This document shows positions 35,761-45,960 of a DNA stretch of 64,000 nt, piece after piece (positions within the stretch are counted from its first letter, which is position 1; each line of letters starts with the position of its first letter). Location of the stretch: assembly GCA_012934845.2 (NCBI GenBank), contig WNNJ02002078.1, forward strand, positions 115,026 through 179,025. Reading direction: 5' to 3'. The position numbers and the translations under genes are program-made. Under the pieces are notes generated by a model that saw nothing but the letters and a program-made list of their open reading frames with translations, was not told the DNA's origin and searched no databases. Origin of the DNA: Pomphorhynchus laevis (taxonomy: Eukaryota > Acanthocephala > Palaeacanthocephala > Echinorhynchida > Pomphorhynchidae).

Positions 35761-36625
35761 AATCTTTCAAAAAACTTTTGATATTGTTGATCATTCTGTT
35801 CTACAATCTTGTCTTCGTTACGACTATGGCTTCTCAGTTCCTACTGTAGCCTGGTTCATATATTATCTCTCTAAACGCTCTTTTTGTGTTCACTCAAACA
35901 CCTCTTTATCTATATTCTTCCATCTCGCACAGTGTTTCACAAGAGTCCATTATATGTCCTCTTCTCTTCTTCTTTCTTGTCTTAAATAACTCGTGACCAT
36001 AACTTTCATCTGATGTAGTATGCCAATGGTATCCTCCTCTACTTCCATGCGCATCATCTCTGTATCCAAGACCTCGCTACTTCTGCCGGAAATTTTCTTA
36101 TATCTATCTTCAACCATATTTTCTCTCTTCGTCTAGTTCTTAATCTTGAAAAGTCAAAAATTATGCGGATCATACATCATCACCTCGGCATGACTATCCC
36201 TATTTTATTTGTTAATTTGATCATTCTCCCAATCGTTGACAATATGAATTTCTTAGGTTTTCACTTCGACAATTTCCTTTCCCTCAAACGTTTTGTTCAT
36301 GACAAAGTTCGCGTTTCTTATTTATTCGTGACCTCCGTCGCATTCGCAGGCTGACCGACTTCTGCTCTTGTATCCTTATTATGTCGTCTCTCTTCCCAGA
36401 ATTGATTATTGTCTTAGTTTATTTGTCAACTCTTCCAATTCTGCGCTTTTACCTTCAACGTATCATTAACTCTGCTGCTAGTGTCCTCTTGCGTCTTCGC
36501 CGCTTCGACCATATCTTCCTTAAACTTTCCGTCCTATATTGCCCAACAATTACCCTTGTATTGTATTTGGTTTGTGTATTGTTACTTTTCGTCTTCTATT
36601 TTATCACTCACCATTCTACTTACAT
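35761..36625 (+). pseudogene. Second L2-like LINE RT fragment
   Basis: It starts within RT motif A (FDIVDHSVLQSCLRYDYGFS) and runs, with shifts, through the region after the YADD box (DNMNFLGFHFDNFLSLKRFV) to FYLQRIINSAASVLLRLRRF. It ends abruptly at a MITE-like repeat at 36626. Confidence 0.65.
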
Positions 36626-36990
36626 CTGGTTTTATTTCTTCAATAATGAGAAAACTGAAATTATAATGTTTGAACGATGTTCAGATGGTTTGGAATCTTC
36701 ACGCATTGATCAGCGGACCGCTACGTGATGACAACGCATGTGTTGAACGGCTTAAAACGATATTTTAAACTGTAATTAAAATATGTAACAGGAAATAAAA
36801 AAAACAGTTTTTAATAATTAAGATAATAATTTTAACAATTATTCAGTGACATCAGAGATGTCACTTAATAATTGGTCGAAAGAATCAACGTTATTATGTC
36901 TAAACCAATATCTTTACGCGAATTCCGCCAATTTTAAACCAGCTTTTAAAATTTTTAAAATTGTTAAAAATAAATTTATTTTTATTCAAG
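36626..36990 (+). repeat. MITE-like repeat, copy 1 (left end missing)
   Basis: About 365 bases closely match 43833-44160 in the same orientation, including TGATCAGCGGACCGCTACGT and the right inverted repeat (AATTGTTAAAAATAAATTTA). The left inverted repeat present in the other copy is absent. It borders the 3' end of the R2-like element. Confidence 0.7.
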
Positions 36991-37114
36991 ATAATAATAA
37001 ATAATATAAATTATTCAAAAATAAGACAGCTTAAAGGTTACCCTCTAATGGGTCCAAAGTGGCAATTCAAAAACTGAATGTTTAGTTCAAAGGGAGTTGA
37101 TCGTACAAATCGAC

Positions 37115-40100
37115 TTAGAGTGGTGCGTCCTTATCGTGAATTAGAGTTCCTGGTTCTTGATACCTGTTTCGCATAGCCATCGATGTGGATTTTATAATAA
37201 GGAGTGAAATCCTGGCTCTTTCTTGACGGATCAAATCGGGATATGAAAGGTTGTTGTTGCTCGCTTTAAGTGAAGATATGCGCTTAAGTATCGAGTCCGC
37301 TATCTTTCCAATACCACCAACAGTTGAGAAAATCAACGGGTGAAACGAAGCATTTTCTATTTTCGCAATCCGCTCTGTATATTTTGCCTGCTTCCGATTT
37401 TCATGGTACTTGAAGGGATCCTTCATTGTATCCAAGGAATAAGACGGCGCTAGGTTGTTGAAAACGCATACGTCCATAAAGGACCGCTCCGTCAGATTCC
37501 CGAAGAGGCCAGTACATCTTATGTCTGATCTTGCCTCTCTGTCCCGTGATGTGGCTTGAGATTCAAAAATGACTGTGTCTGGAACCGGGAGCAATACTGG
37601 TTCTGTACATACGAGTCGACAGGTTTCCTTGAGTGATCTAGCAATCTCGTTAGCGACACTGTTGTGACGAATGAAGTTGAAACAGCCTGTCTTGCATGAA
37701 AGTGCGTGTATTGTTGTTAGAGACACTCCACACGCACACTCACCCAAATAGCGGTTCGGTTTCCACTCGTATCTTATTGAAATCGCGTCGTGGAATTCTG
37801 AGGAGGATATGAACAAACCCTCAACAAACCCTGCTGTTAACCACGAGTAGGCACCTTTCATGCTGGCATTCCATAAAATTGTCTTTAAATCATTTTTAGA
37901 GTTACTAGTAATCTCCGTCACTATTCTGTTAAACTTTATTATGTTCATTTCTCTTATCTGCTTGACTACATTATGCTGAGACGTTTCTAGGGGAACTTCT
38001 GAGTGGTCTCTATCTACACTAGCCCTATACATCATGCGTGATTTCTCGTATTCATTATAGCATTCTTGAGTATAGTCGACTATACCAAGTCCTCCATATC
38101 TGCATGGTAAAGCTACTATTCTACTTGACTCATCGTCGAGGCTGTTGATTCCCAGCATTCCCGGCAAAAGATTATGAAGTATCGCATTCTTTAAAGGTAT
38201 TAGAAGACAATCTGCTACTTCACATGTTCTAAGAATGTATGAAAATTTGTGTAGCAAAGCTTTGATTAGCAAAGTGTATCCGGCGAAGGCGTCTCTATCG
38301 GCAATCTGTTTTAGCTTTTCTATTTGACCTGACCAATTCGTTACTTTGTTGATTATCTCGGTTTCAACATATTGTTCGAGCCCAATCATGCTCCCAAGGT
38401 ATTTGATTCCATCGCATCGAATATCTACACCATCATCCGCGAGTTCATCCAGACAATCAATATTACAGGTTTTGCCTGTCAATACAGTACATTTTGATGA
38501 ATTTGTTATGAATCCAAACGCGGGTCCTATTCGGTTAAGCTCTTTCCATACCTTATTTATATCGCTTGGTTTGCCCACGCACGCTCCATCATCGGCGTAC
38601 CAACAGTGTTTAGCGTTTGGAGCTACTTGTTTTAGTTTTCCAATTAGTGGCATCGAGGCTGCAGCGAATGCTGCCATGGCGAGAGGGTCTCCTTGTATGA
38701 AACCTTCTGTTGATTTTAATATTGAGTTATCCACCACCAGCATCGAAGGTTGAATGTAGGTATTGTGCAATATCGTCGACATTGCGGGACAGATGAATTT
38801 CATATTTTCCAGTGCCATTTTTCGGTTGCAGTTATTAAAGGCATTGGTTGCATCTATTAGTAAGATGCATTCTACAGAAGATTGACTAAACGCATCTCGA
38901 ATCGTGTGAATAGCAATCTCTGTTCCACATCTTTGGCCTGCACAAAGTTGCGTAAAACCACATACACTCCTAACATCTTTTCCAATAAATGACAACACGG
39001 TACGTCCCGCAATCCGTCTCAATACTTCTCCTACTCCAATGGGTCTAATCCCATTATGCTTTTCCAGCGGTATAAGGCGACTGACTGTGAACGCTTGTAA
39101 CGCTACTGGATTTAACTTTTCGCTTGAAATCTTTATTACAAATCCGCATATCGCTGCGGCAAGACGTTTTGAGGCTAATCCATGTATTGTTAGAAATTTA
39201 CGCCACTCATCTGCACATACTCCCGAAGGCCCGGCAGATCCCTTGGTACTTTTGGACGCTTTAATTATATCATCAGGTGTGATATCGAAAAACCTTGTGT
39301 CGTGATGATCCACACAACCAGCCATTTTTTCTTTCAGAAGGTATTCTTCGTTCACCGTAGAGGCTCTTGGGTGGAGTTCTTCTAATTTTTCGAGTACCGT
39401 TTTGCCTTGAATTATTGTTCCAGCAGCCAAAACTCCTGAGTGTTGTCCTTTGTCTAGCAACCTTGATGCCTTTCCGTATTTTCCAGATTTAATCAATTTA
39501 ACTGTTTTCTCGATCACGAAAGATTCTGGTAGCTTTTTATTTTCAATGTTATCCTTTCTCATTTTCTGTAGGTAGGATGCTTCGGACATAAGTTCGTTAA
39601 GTTTCAAATCTTTGAGTAATGTTAATCTTCTTTCTAGGGTTTTTCGTAGTAAGTTAACCTTCCGCGTTGGCGGCCTCTGCAATAGCAGTTGACATAGCAT
39701 AGTAGATCGAACTAGAGGATCGTATGCGCATACATTTGACTGATTGAAATATTCGAAACATTCACTCAAAAGATCAATAAATTTCTGACTGGCGCCACAT
39801 TTGGGAAGCGCAAAATGATTTGGGATCCATTTTATTACCTCCGTAAAACCAGTGCTCCAAAATAGATTCTGATTGGTAGCATAATTGATTGGTGACAAGG
39901 CACACGCGCTCGAGACTTCGGCGATAGAATCGACGTTTGTTGCATTATGCATTTCTAGCACTTTATCGGTAGTATTTGCTCTAGGTTGATGAACAGGGTC
40001 ATTGTATACAGTTTTCGTCTTTCTAGTACAGTTCGGAGCTCTGCAGTTTATGCAGTTCGAGCCTGCTTTTGCGCACCGGCAACCTTTGCATCTTGCTGCA

Positions 40101-40159
40101 TCAGTGTTACATGAGCAACATGGTCTACTTGTAGACGGTTTGCCACGAGGCATTGCCAC
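37115..40159 (-). CDS. R2-like LINE polyprotein: Cys-cluster, reverse transcriptase, CCHC, REL endonuclease
   Basis: An unbroken 1014-residue frame. The N terminus (residues 13-46) is a Cys cluster: CCSCN, CKGCRCAKAGSNCINC, C. It presumably binds nucleic acid. RT motif A is LLIDATNAFN, motif B is GFIQGDPLAMAAF and the catalytic motif is WYADDG with Y521-D524. Near residue 805 lies CACG followed by H and C, the CCHC knuckle typical of REL-type LINEs. Then come RHN and REARSDI...FMDVCVFN, the restriction-endonuclease-like (PD-(D/E)XK) core, and a tail resembling SASGG...KRL of relatives in many invertebrates. The single ORF, lack of an apurinic-type endonuclease and domain order are R2/NeSL-like. 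All catalytic motifs look intact, so this copy may be recent. Confidence 0.85.
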   Translation of the reverse strand: MAMPRGKPSTSRPCCSCNTDAARCKGCRCAKAGSNCINCRAPNCTRKTKTVYNDPVHQPRANTTDKVLEMHNATNVDSIAEVSSACALSPINYATNQNLFWSTGFTEVIKWIPNHFALPKCGASQKFIDLLSECFEYFNQSNVCAYDPLVRSTMLCQLLLQRPPTRKVNLLRKTLERRLTLLKDLKLNELMSEASYLQKMRKDNIENKKLPESFVIEKTVKLIKSGKYGKASRLLDKGQHSGVLAAGTIIQGKTVLEKLEELHPRASTVNEEYLLKEKMAGCVDHHDTRFFDITPDDIIKASKSTKGSAGPSGVCADEWRKFLTIHGLASKRLAAAICGFVIKISSEKLNPVALQAFTVSRLIPLEKHNGIRPIGVGEVLRRIAGRTVLSFIGKDVRSVCGFTQLCAGQRCGTEIAIHTIRDAFSQSSVECILLIDATNAFNNCNRKMALENMKFICPAMSTILHNTYIQPSMLVVDNSILKSTEGFIQGDPLAMAAFAAASMPLIGKLKQVAPNAKHCWYADDGACVGKPSDINKVWKELNRIGPAFGFITNSSKCTVLTGKTCNIDCLDELADDGVDIRCDGIKYLGSMIGLEQYVETEIINKVTNWSGQIEKLKQIADRDAFAGYTLLIKALLHKFSYILRTCEVADCLLIPLKNAILHNLLPGMLGINSLDDESSRIVALPCRYGGLGIVDYTQECYNEYEKSRMMYRASVDRDHSEVPLETSQHNVVKQIREMNIIKFNRIVTEITSNSKNDLKTILWNASMKGAYSWLTAGFVEGLFISSSEFHDAISIRYEWKPNRYLGECACGVSLTTIHALSCKTGCFNFIRHNSVANEIARSLKETCRLVCTEPVLLPVPDTVIFESQATSRDREARSDIRCTGLFGNLTERSFMDVCVFNNLAPSYSLDTMKDPFKYHENRKQAKYTERIAKIENASFHPLIFSTVGGIGKIADSILKRISSLKASNNNLSYPDLIRQERARISLLIIKSTSMAMRNRYQEPGTLIHDKDAPL

Positions 40160-40362
40160 TCCCTCAGTGTAAGTAATGTAAGTATTTGTTAGTTAGCAGC
40201 TAAGAATTTCAATTGTAATTTGTGTAATATGATTGTAAGTAGTTAATGGGTATCAAGATAGTTTAAACTCAATATGCACACTAGTCAGAGCCCTTGTATC
40301 TCGGGATGACTGCTGGAAAGTCGATTGTAATTTGTGTATGTTATTTATTGTATGTTATTTTA

Positions 40363-40460
40363 TTGTCGTGAGATTGTCGTGAGGTTGTCGTGAGGTTGTC
40401 GTGAGGTTGTCGTGAGGTTGTCGTGAGGTTGTCGTGAGGTTGTCGTGAGGTTGTCGTGAG
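40363..40460 (-). repeat. 11-base minisatellite in the 5' UTR of element A
   Basis: Nine tandem copies of TTGTCGTGAGG (plus strand), almost all identical, lie about 200 bases upstream of the ORF. Confidence 0.9.
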
Positions 40461-40520
40461 TTTTAGTTTGTTATATTGAATTTGTATGTTATTTTATTGT
40501 ATGTTATTTTATCTCAAATG

Positions 40521-40551
40521 TAAGTATTTAACAATCAAGACAATTTTAGCT
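40521..40551 (-). promoter_or_regulatory. 31-base 5' leader of element A, shared with the L2-like LINE
   Basis: Identical over 31 bases to 57191-57221, in the same orientation relative to its element (minus strand starts AGCTAAAATTGTCTTGATTG). It lies at the extreme 5' end of element A, next to the TTATTATTATCTGA box. It could be a promoter module, a trans-spliced leader or a product of template switching. Confidence 0.6.
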
Positions 40552-40564
40552 CAGATAATAATAA

Positions 40565-43500
40565 TTTTTTTTTTATTTTATTTTCTTTATTAGTAAAACA
40601 TAAAATTAAAGGTAACCCTCTAATGGGCCCTATTTGTCAATTAAAAAAAATTATCTGTATGTGTAGTTATGCAAAAACTGGACGATGAAACGCCGATCTG
40701 GATCCTCTAATGCACCGGGATACCATCCTTGCGAGACGGATGCCTATTCTACAACGCAGCGTTGAAATTACATCCGAATACTTAACCTCTGCTCTTTCGG
40801 CGATAGTATTCGCGATTTTTTTCAGAAGACTTTCCGTGCCCTTACCTGCACCTCCAGAGTTCGACAATACAACAGGAATGAAAGATGCTCTTTCAATTTC
40901 GGTTATTCTTTCTAGATATTTATTTCTTTTTCGGCTTTCGTGATACTCAAAACACGCACTTGGATTCCTTGATAAATTCGACGGCGCGAGCGCATTAAAA
41001 ATGCAAACATCTATTAAAGTACGTTCCGTCTTGTCACCAAACAATCCGTTGCATGATATGTCCAATCTCGCTTCTTTATCCTTAGTAGTTGTTTGTTTCA
41101 AGAAAGTTACATTTGAAGAAACAGGCGCAAGTCGAGGTTCGATTTGTACAGATGGACATATCTCAGTAAGCGTGTATGCTAAGAAATCCCGTACCACGTC
41201 ATGTCTCATAGATGGAAGTCCACCAAGTGAACACGAAAGCGAGTGCGCCAGAGAATTTACTGTACCACATTGACAATAGGACGGAGCGCTTTTTGGAAGA
41301 AAACCGTATCGCGCCGCCAAAGCGTCTCGAAATTCATCGTTGCTTAGCCTTGAATTCCTTTCATGCGATGGATAAACTGAAAGCCATGATGATGCACCTT
41401 TGACTGACGAGTGTTCTATTGACCTTCTCAATAAATGATTGCAATTATCGAGAATATTATTGCGATTAATTTTACAACGGGAGATATTTTGAGCGCGGAT
41501 TAGTTTAATTATCGTATCTTGTTTTCCTTTTAGTGATTCGCCGGAGTAACCTTCCAAACATGGAGCGCATAGGGAAGTAGATGATTCATATTCCGATTGA
41601 ACCAATGCTGAAGGATCACGTATACTTACGCCACCGTCCCTGTAGCTGAGGCAAAGCGTTCTCCATATAAATTCATCACTTGAAAGATCGATATTAAACA
41701 GCTTAGATATCATCATTTTTATTCTTTCAGACAGAGGACCAATCCAATCTACAGAACATTCACAAGTCCTCAGGAGATGCGACCATTTGTGCTGAATTGA
41801 TCTGATAAAAGCCGTATACGCAACCTGAACATCGAGTTCACCCATATCTACCAACCGTTCAATGGAATTCGATATATCCTGCACAAATGATGATACAAAC
41901 TGCTTAACGTAAGCGTATTTACCGATCGGGGAACCAAGAATTTTCACACCGTTTTCCATTATCGGAATATTGGTGTCACTGAATTCTGTTTGTAGCGATG
42001 TACTGTCATATCCGTTAGAGTAGATTTTACATTTTTCGGGATTGATGTAAAAACCATACTTCGGACCAAGCAACATTAACATTTTGAAAGCCGCCTTAAC
42101 CATACTAGGCGGACCAACCATATTACCATCATCATACCATAATTGTTCAACATTGGGGCATTTTTTTATAAGCCGGTATATTAATGGTAGCGTTGCGGCA
42201 CTGAAAGCAGCCATTGAAAAAACATCAGTCTGTGTAAATCCTTCTGAAGACCATATGTATTCGTTTCCTGTAGCCATTCGAGTAGGATCTCTATACAAGT
42301 TTGACAATACGACTGATAATGCTGGACAAATATAAGGCATATTACGTAAAGCCAATTTTCTATTAATGCGATTAAAAGCATTGTCCGCGTCGATGGTGAG
42401 AAGTATGTTGTTCTCATTAGAAAGATGTGTTTTCAGAGCATGAATAACACATTCAGTTCCGGCCCGATGTGATGCACAATATTGTATAGAACCACATGCG
42501 TGTTGCAGCTGAGGCTGAACAACTTTGAGTATGGCCTTCGAAATAATTCTTCTGGAGACATCCCCGATACCTATTGGACGAATGCCATGAAGTTTGCTTA
42601 GTGGAATTAGTCGGCTTGTGGTAAAAGCCTCCATCGAAGTTTTAGGTATTTTACAAGTTGACAAATGCTTTGAGAAGAGAGCCAGTGCATCCGCTAGATT
42701 TCGCGACTCAGTTCCAAACGTAGATAGCATTGCGATCCATGCCTTCGCATCAAGGCCAGATGGGCCTGCTCCACCACTCATTCTACAAGCAGCCGTGATA
42801 ATTGAATCTGCGTCAATCGAGTCGAATGCTATCGGATGGAAGACTGCATCGTTTTTCAAGGGGGAAGAAAGGATGGCATCTTCGTCAAGTAATGCAGGCT
42901 CTGGATGCTTGTCGAGAAGAAGTTGCCGTACTGTTTTATCTTCAATAGCATCATCGATATCCAAAGGTATACCAACTCCAGGTTCCAAATCCAATAACCT
43001 TACGGCAGTTGTCAAACGCCCGTTAAGAACGAGCTTTCTGAATGAGCGACGCCAGTCGTCCTCGATATTATCAATTTTGTTTCTTTTGGAATTTTGATAT
43101 TGCAGATAGCGGGCTTCGCCTAGTAGCGCATCATAATTACCGGTCTGCCAAGATTCCATCCTTCTCTGTATAAGTTCTTTTGTTTGCTTCATTTTTGAGT
43201 TTCGGCATCGTTGTAGCACGAGTTGAGGTAAAATAATCGCCAATTTAAGAGAACAACTGTCAGATGCTGCAAATTCATAGATGCGAGCCATTTCGGAAAT
43301 AAACGATTTCGACGCTTGACACCTTGGTAGTCTTAACAAATTCGGCTTCCAGAGTGCCACTTCCGTGAACATCACATCGATGTATTCAGGTGAAACACTG
43401 TTTTGATGAGATATTGACGCTTCACATTGTATGTCGTCGTTGTGGACTGGTTGGATTGGATGGACGTATTCGTTATTAAAGGTGTTATTCCGATGTCCAT

Positions 43501-43754
43501 CGTTACAATGATTTGTGTTTATATTGGTAATATCCGCAGGATTTTCGAGTTTATTAAGGCAGTGTGCTGCCGAACAATTTGTACAAGGATGTTTCGCTCT
43601 TGCACATTTACAGTTTTTGCATTTAGCTGCCTGTCCATTACACGTACAGCATTTGTATGTAGAGGATGGGACACCTCGAGGCATGCTTGTGTGTTATAGT
43701 GTATGTATGTTAGAGGAAATTGATGATGTAAATTTGATTGTAATCAGTTATAAT
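40565..43754 (-). mobile_element. R2-like non-LTR retrotransposon B
   Basis: Bounded by TTATTATTATCTGA boxes at 40551-40564 and 43755-43768 (given here for the minus strand). Its 3' UTR (GGGCCCATTAGAGGGTTACC) and A-rich tail run directly into the 5' end of element A, so B and A are head to tail. Confidence 0.7.
40667..43684 (-). CDS. R2-like LINE polyprotein with altered catalytic motif
   Basis: An unbroken 1005-residue frame, alignable end to end with the ORF of element A but well diverged. The Cys cluster (CCTCN, CKNCKCARAKHPCTNC) is at residues 12-45. RT motif A is LLTIDADNAFN. Motif B reads FTQTDVFSMAAF where A has FIQGDPLAMAAF. The catalytic motif is WYDDG (W516, Y517, D518, D519): one residue is missing from Y-A-D-D, an exact in-frame codon loss compared with element A. 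CQCG...H...C and the REL core (KEARLDI...LIDVCIFN) are present. The missing residue should prevent normal RT activity, yet no stop or frameshift has accumulated. It is either very recently inactivated, supported in trans, or kept for another role. Confidence 0.8.
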   Translation of the reverse strand: MPRGVPSSTYKCCTCNGQAAKCKNCKCARAKHPCTNCSAAHCLNKLENPADITNINTNHCNDGHRNNTFNNEYVHPIQPVHNDDIQCEASISHQNSVSPEYIDVMFTEVALWKPNLLRLPRCQASKSFISEMARIYEFAASDSCSLKLAIILPQLVLQRCRNSKMKQTKELIQRRMESWQTGNYDALLGEARYLQYQNSKRNKIDNIEDDWRRSFRKLVLNGRLTTAVRLLDLEPGVGIPLDIDDAIEDKTVRQLLLDKHPEPALLDEDAILSSPLKNDAVFHPIAFDSIDADSIITAACRMSGGAGPSGLDAKAWIAMLSTFGTESRNLADALALFSKHLSTCKIPKTSMEAFTTSRLIPLSKLHGIRPIGIGDVSRRIISKAILKVVQPQLQHACGSIQYCASHRAGTECVIHALKTHLSNENNILLTIDADNAFNRINRKLALRNMPYICPALSVVLSNLYRDPTRMATGNEYIWSSEGFTQTDVFSMAAFSAATLPLIYRLIKKCPNVEQLWYDDGNMVGPPSMVKAAFKMLMLLGPKYGFYINPEKCKIYSNGYDSTSLQTEFSDTNIPIMENGVKILGSPIGKYAYVKQFVSSFVQDISNSIERLVDMGELDVQVAYTAFIRSIQHKWSHLLRTCECSVDWIGPLSERIKMMISKLFNIDLSSDEFIWRTLCLSYRDGGVSIRDPSALVQSEYESSTSLCAPCLEGYSGESLKGKQDTIIKLIRAQNISRCKINRNNILDNCNHLLRRSIEHSSVKGASSWLSVYPSHERNSRLSNDEFRDALAARYGFLPKSAPSYCQCGTVNSLAHSLSCSLGGLPSMRHDVVRDFLAYTLTEICPSVQIEPRLAPVSSNVTFLKQTTTKDKEARLDISCNGLFGDKTERTLIDVCIFNALAPSNLSRNPSACFEYHESRKRNKYLERITEIERASFIPVVLSNSGGAGKGTESLLKKIANTIAERAEVKYSDVISTLRCRIGIRLARMVSRCIRGSRSAFHRPVFA

Positions 43755-43787
43755 TCAGATAATAATAAATAAAAATAATAATAATAA

Positions 43788-44160
43788 TAATAAAAATAAA
43801 TTTATTTTTAACAATTTTAAACATTTAAAACGCTGGTTTTATTTCTTCAATAATGAGAAAACTGAAATTATAATGTGTTTAAACGATTTTCAGATGGTTT
43901 GGAATCTTCACGCATTGATCAGCGGACCGCTACGTGATGACAACGCATGTGTTGAATGGCTCGAAACGATATTTTAAGCTGTAATTAAAATATGTAACAG
44001 GAAAGAAAAATCAGTTTTTAATAAATATCAGAGATGTCACTTAATAATTGGTCGAAAAAATCAACGTAATTATGTCTACACCAATGTCTCCATGCGAATT
44101 CCGCCAATTTTAAACCAGCGTTTAAAATTTTTAAAATTGTTAAAAATAAATTTATTTTTA
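43788..44160 (+). repeat. MITE-like repeat, copy 2, with both terminal inverted repeats
   Basis: The left end (AAAAATAAATTTATTTTTAA, CAATTTTAAAC...CGCTGG) is the inverted complement of the right end (CCAGCG...AATTGTTAAAAATAAATTTA) over about 45-50 bases. Internal sequence matches copy 1 at 36626-36990. No coding capacity. Confidence 0.7.
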
Positions 44161-44184
44161 TTCAAGATAATAAAGTAATGATGC

Positions 44185-44720
44185 CAATTTTTTTATGTAT
44201 ACGTTGATTTGTTGTAAGTTGGAAATAATAAGTTAAAAATGATGATAGGATATCATACCAAAGTGTTTAAAAAGTATTTTGAAGTTCAAAAAATTAAATT
44301 TTGTATTACAACGTAATACACGTTTAATCAATCTCAAACTTGAAAATAATGTAGATATATGATTTGTAATCGTATTATAATAATATTGCAGTAAACAAAC
44401 TACTAACAAGGGCAATAGTAAAATTTTAATTATTTTTGTTTTAATTTAAAAAATTTAAATTTAAATTTTTTCAACATACTGAATAAATCAATTCATAAGT
44501 TTTTGTGTAAATGTTAACTGATAGATGGTTGATGTTATGAGATGAAAAAAGTATGGGTTATCATATCGATTTTTTAGGAAAAAAATATTTTTATGTTCAA
44601 AAAATTGAACATTTTCTCTGAAGCGCAATATACGTCGTATCGAGCTGAAACTTATATGTGGTGTAGATACATAACGTGCTATCATTGTGGGATAATTTTT
44701 AACTAATCCGAACACTTACT
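44185..44720. repeat. Two diverged tandem copies of a ~300-base repeat
   Basis: Blocks at about 44190-44420 and 44515-44720 share, in order, GTTCAAAAAATT, a stretch related to CGCAATATACGTCGTATCGA, a GTAGATA motif, and a run that ends in AAT...ACTAA. This is probably an old DNA-transposon end family. No coding sequence. Confidence 0.4.
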
Positions 44721-45372
44721 TGAGAAATATTCAAATTTTAATTTTTTTGAAAAAAATTTAATTTTAATTTTAAACTTTACCTACACTATGCTGCAAAAAA
44801 TGAAAGATGTTTTTTAAATGTCTAATAAAGGTCTTTCGTTTTTATAATCTTTTTCTTGCCAAGTTGTGTCCGCCTTTCAGAAATGTTGCCAAATATTTTT
44901 CTGTATAAGTTATTTAGTCGACATAAACGCTCTCCAAGTTGATTCTACAACAAAATAGTGTCCATTTCACGGCTTGTCAGTAAATGAACACAAATGTCGA
45001 AATTTGTATATTTATTCAAATATTGAATCAATAATTATTTATTATTGTTAACATTTTTTCTTAACTTGTACTTGTATCCAAATAAAATAAAAAAATAATT
45101 AAATTTTAATTGTTAAAATTTAATATCTTAATTGATGCTAATTGGATCTTAATATTTTAGCATAACTTCAACACTCGAATATCGAACGTTGTATAAAACA
45201 CTTTAATGTGGCACAATGTCAAAATTTTGAAAAAAATGGAATTTTTAAGTAAAAAATTAAAAATTATTTTTTAAAAAATAATATTAAATATATTATATTA
45301 ATATATAATATTTATATTTTTTATTCAAATTTTTTATTACATTTATAAATACAAGTATAAATATATAAATTG
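44721..45372. other. AT-rich sequence, nothing recognised
   Basis: No reading frame or repeat can be supported. Confidence 0.4.
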
Positions 45373-45960
45373 TTAAAGAAGGTAGTTGCCTAGGGAGGGA
45401 TCTCCAGCTGACTTCAAAAAAGATGCCGCATTCCCTCGTTGTACGGATGCGCTGATTCGTTGCATGAGCCAGCTGAATGCGCGTTTATCTCCGGTTGTCC
45501 GCCCCAACCTTGAACCAAGCTGCCTCAAAAACGCAAAAGCACTGGGGCCGACTGTGCCTAGTGTTTCGATGGCGATGAGGACGAACAAATACTGTCGATC
45601 CTCGAAGCAGATGTATTTGGTTCGTTTGAGCTGCTCTGCGTGGGATGCAATAGCAGTAGCACAAGGCAATGCATGTGCGACATGATTGGCGACCAGGGTG
45701 TTCGGGAAAGTGAAATCCCAAACGAGTATACGACCAGCTTCCCATGGCATAAGAATTGTACAATCGGGGCGTTTGCCATCGTCTCGCGCTTAGTCTGCCC
45801 GTTCGAATCTGGACAGCAATCCCGAGGCAGCGAGAACCATTATCAAAATCTCGTTGACCGCAACATGTCGATGGTGACGATACGTTATACTGTTGCATTC
45901 TGAGGAATGAGCACTGTGCAGCGGGACCGACACCGCAAATACACCGATGCAGTTGAAATC
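45373..45960 (-). pseudogene. LINE 3' fragment with an endonuclease-like C-terminal domain
   Basis: The minus strand shows CRCG... then HHRHVAVNEILIMVLAASGL, DDGKRPDCTILMPWEAGRIL and VWDFTFPNTLVANHV, then FVLIAIETLGTVGPSA and SVQRGNAASFLK. I recognise this as the C-terminal block common in invertebrate LINE-like proteins (R-PD...W-D-x-T), which looks like a PD-(D/E)XK nuclease fold. One in-frame stop (between FER and ARDDGKRPD) is visible. The reverse transcriptase part is missing. Confidence 0.6.

Larger units (their letters stand above)
37001..40550 (-). mobile_element. R2-like (REL-endonuclease) non-LTR retrotransposon A, looks complete
   Basis: One ORF with 5' and 3' UTRs. Both ends meet the box TTATTATTATCTGA: on the plus strand TCAAGATAATAATAA at 36986-37000 and TCAGATAATAATAA at 40551-40564. 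This could be target sequence or a target duplication. The 3' UTR contains GGACCCATTAGAGGGTAACC, nearly identical to that of element B. The 5' UTR has an 11-base minisatellite and begins with a leader shared with the L2-like LINE at 57.2 kb. Confidence 0.75.

Noticed and set aside
38346-38753. 135-codon plus-strand frame opposite the R2-like ORF
   Set aside because: Antisense shadow of the reverse transcriptase ORF with no motif of its own. The same applies to 42594-43097 and 39039-39305.
40363-40460. Regular repeats that might suggest a CRISPR array
   Set aside because: The 11-base units are directly adjacent without spacers and lie in a eukaryotic LINE 5' UTR. It is a minisatellite.
45485-45898. 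137-codon minus-strand frame overlapping the LINE tail
   Set aside because: It is the wrong frame; the neighbouring frames carry the recognisable RPD...VWD motifs.
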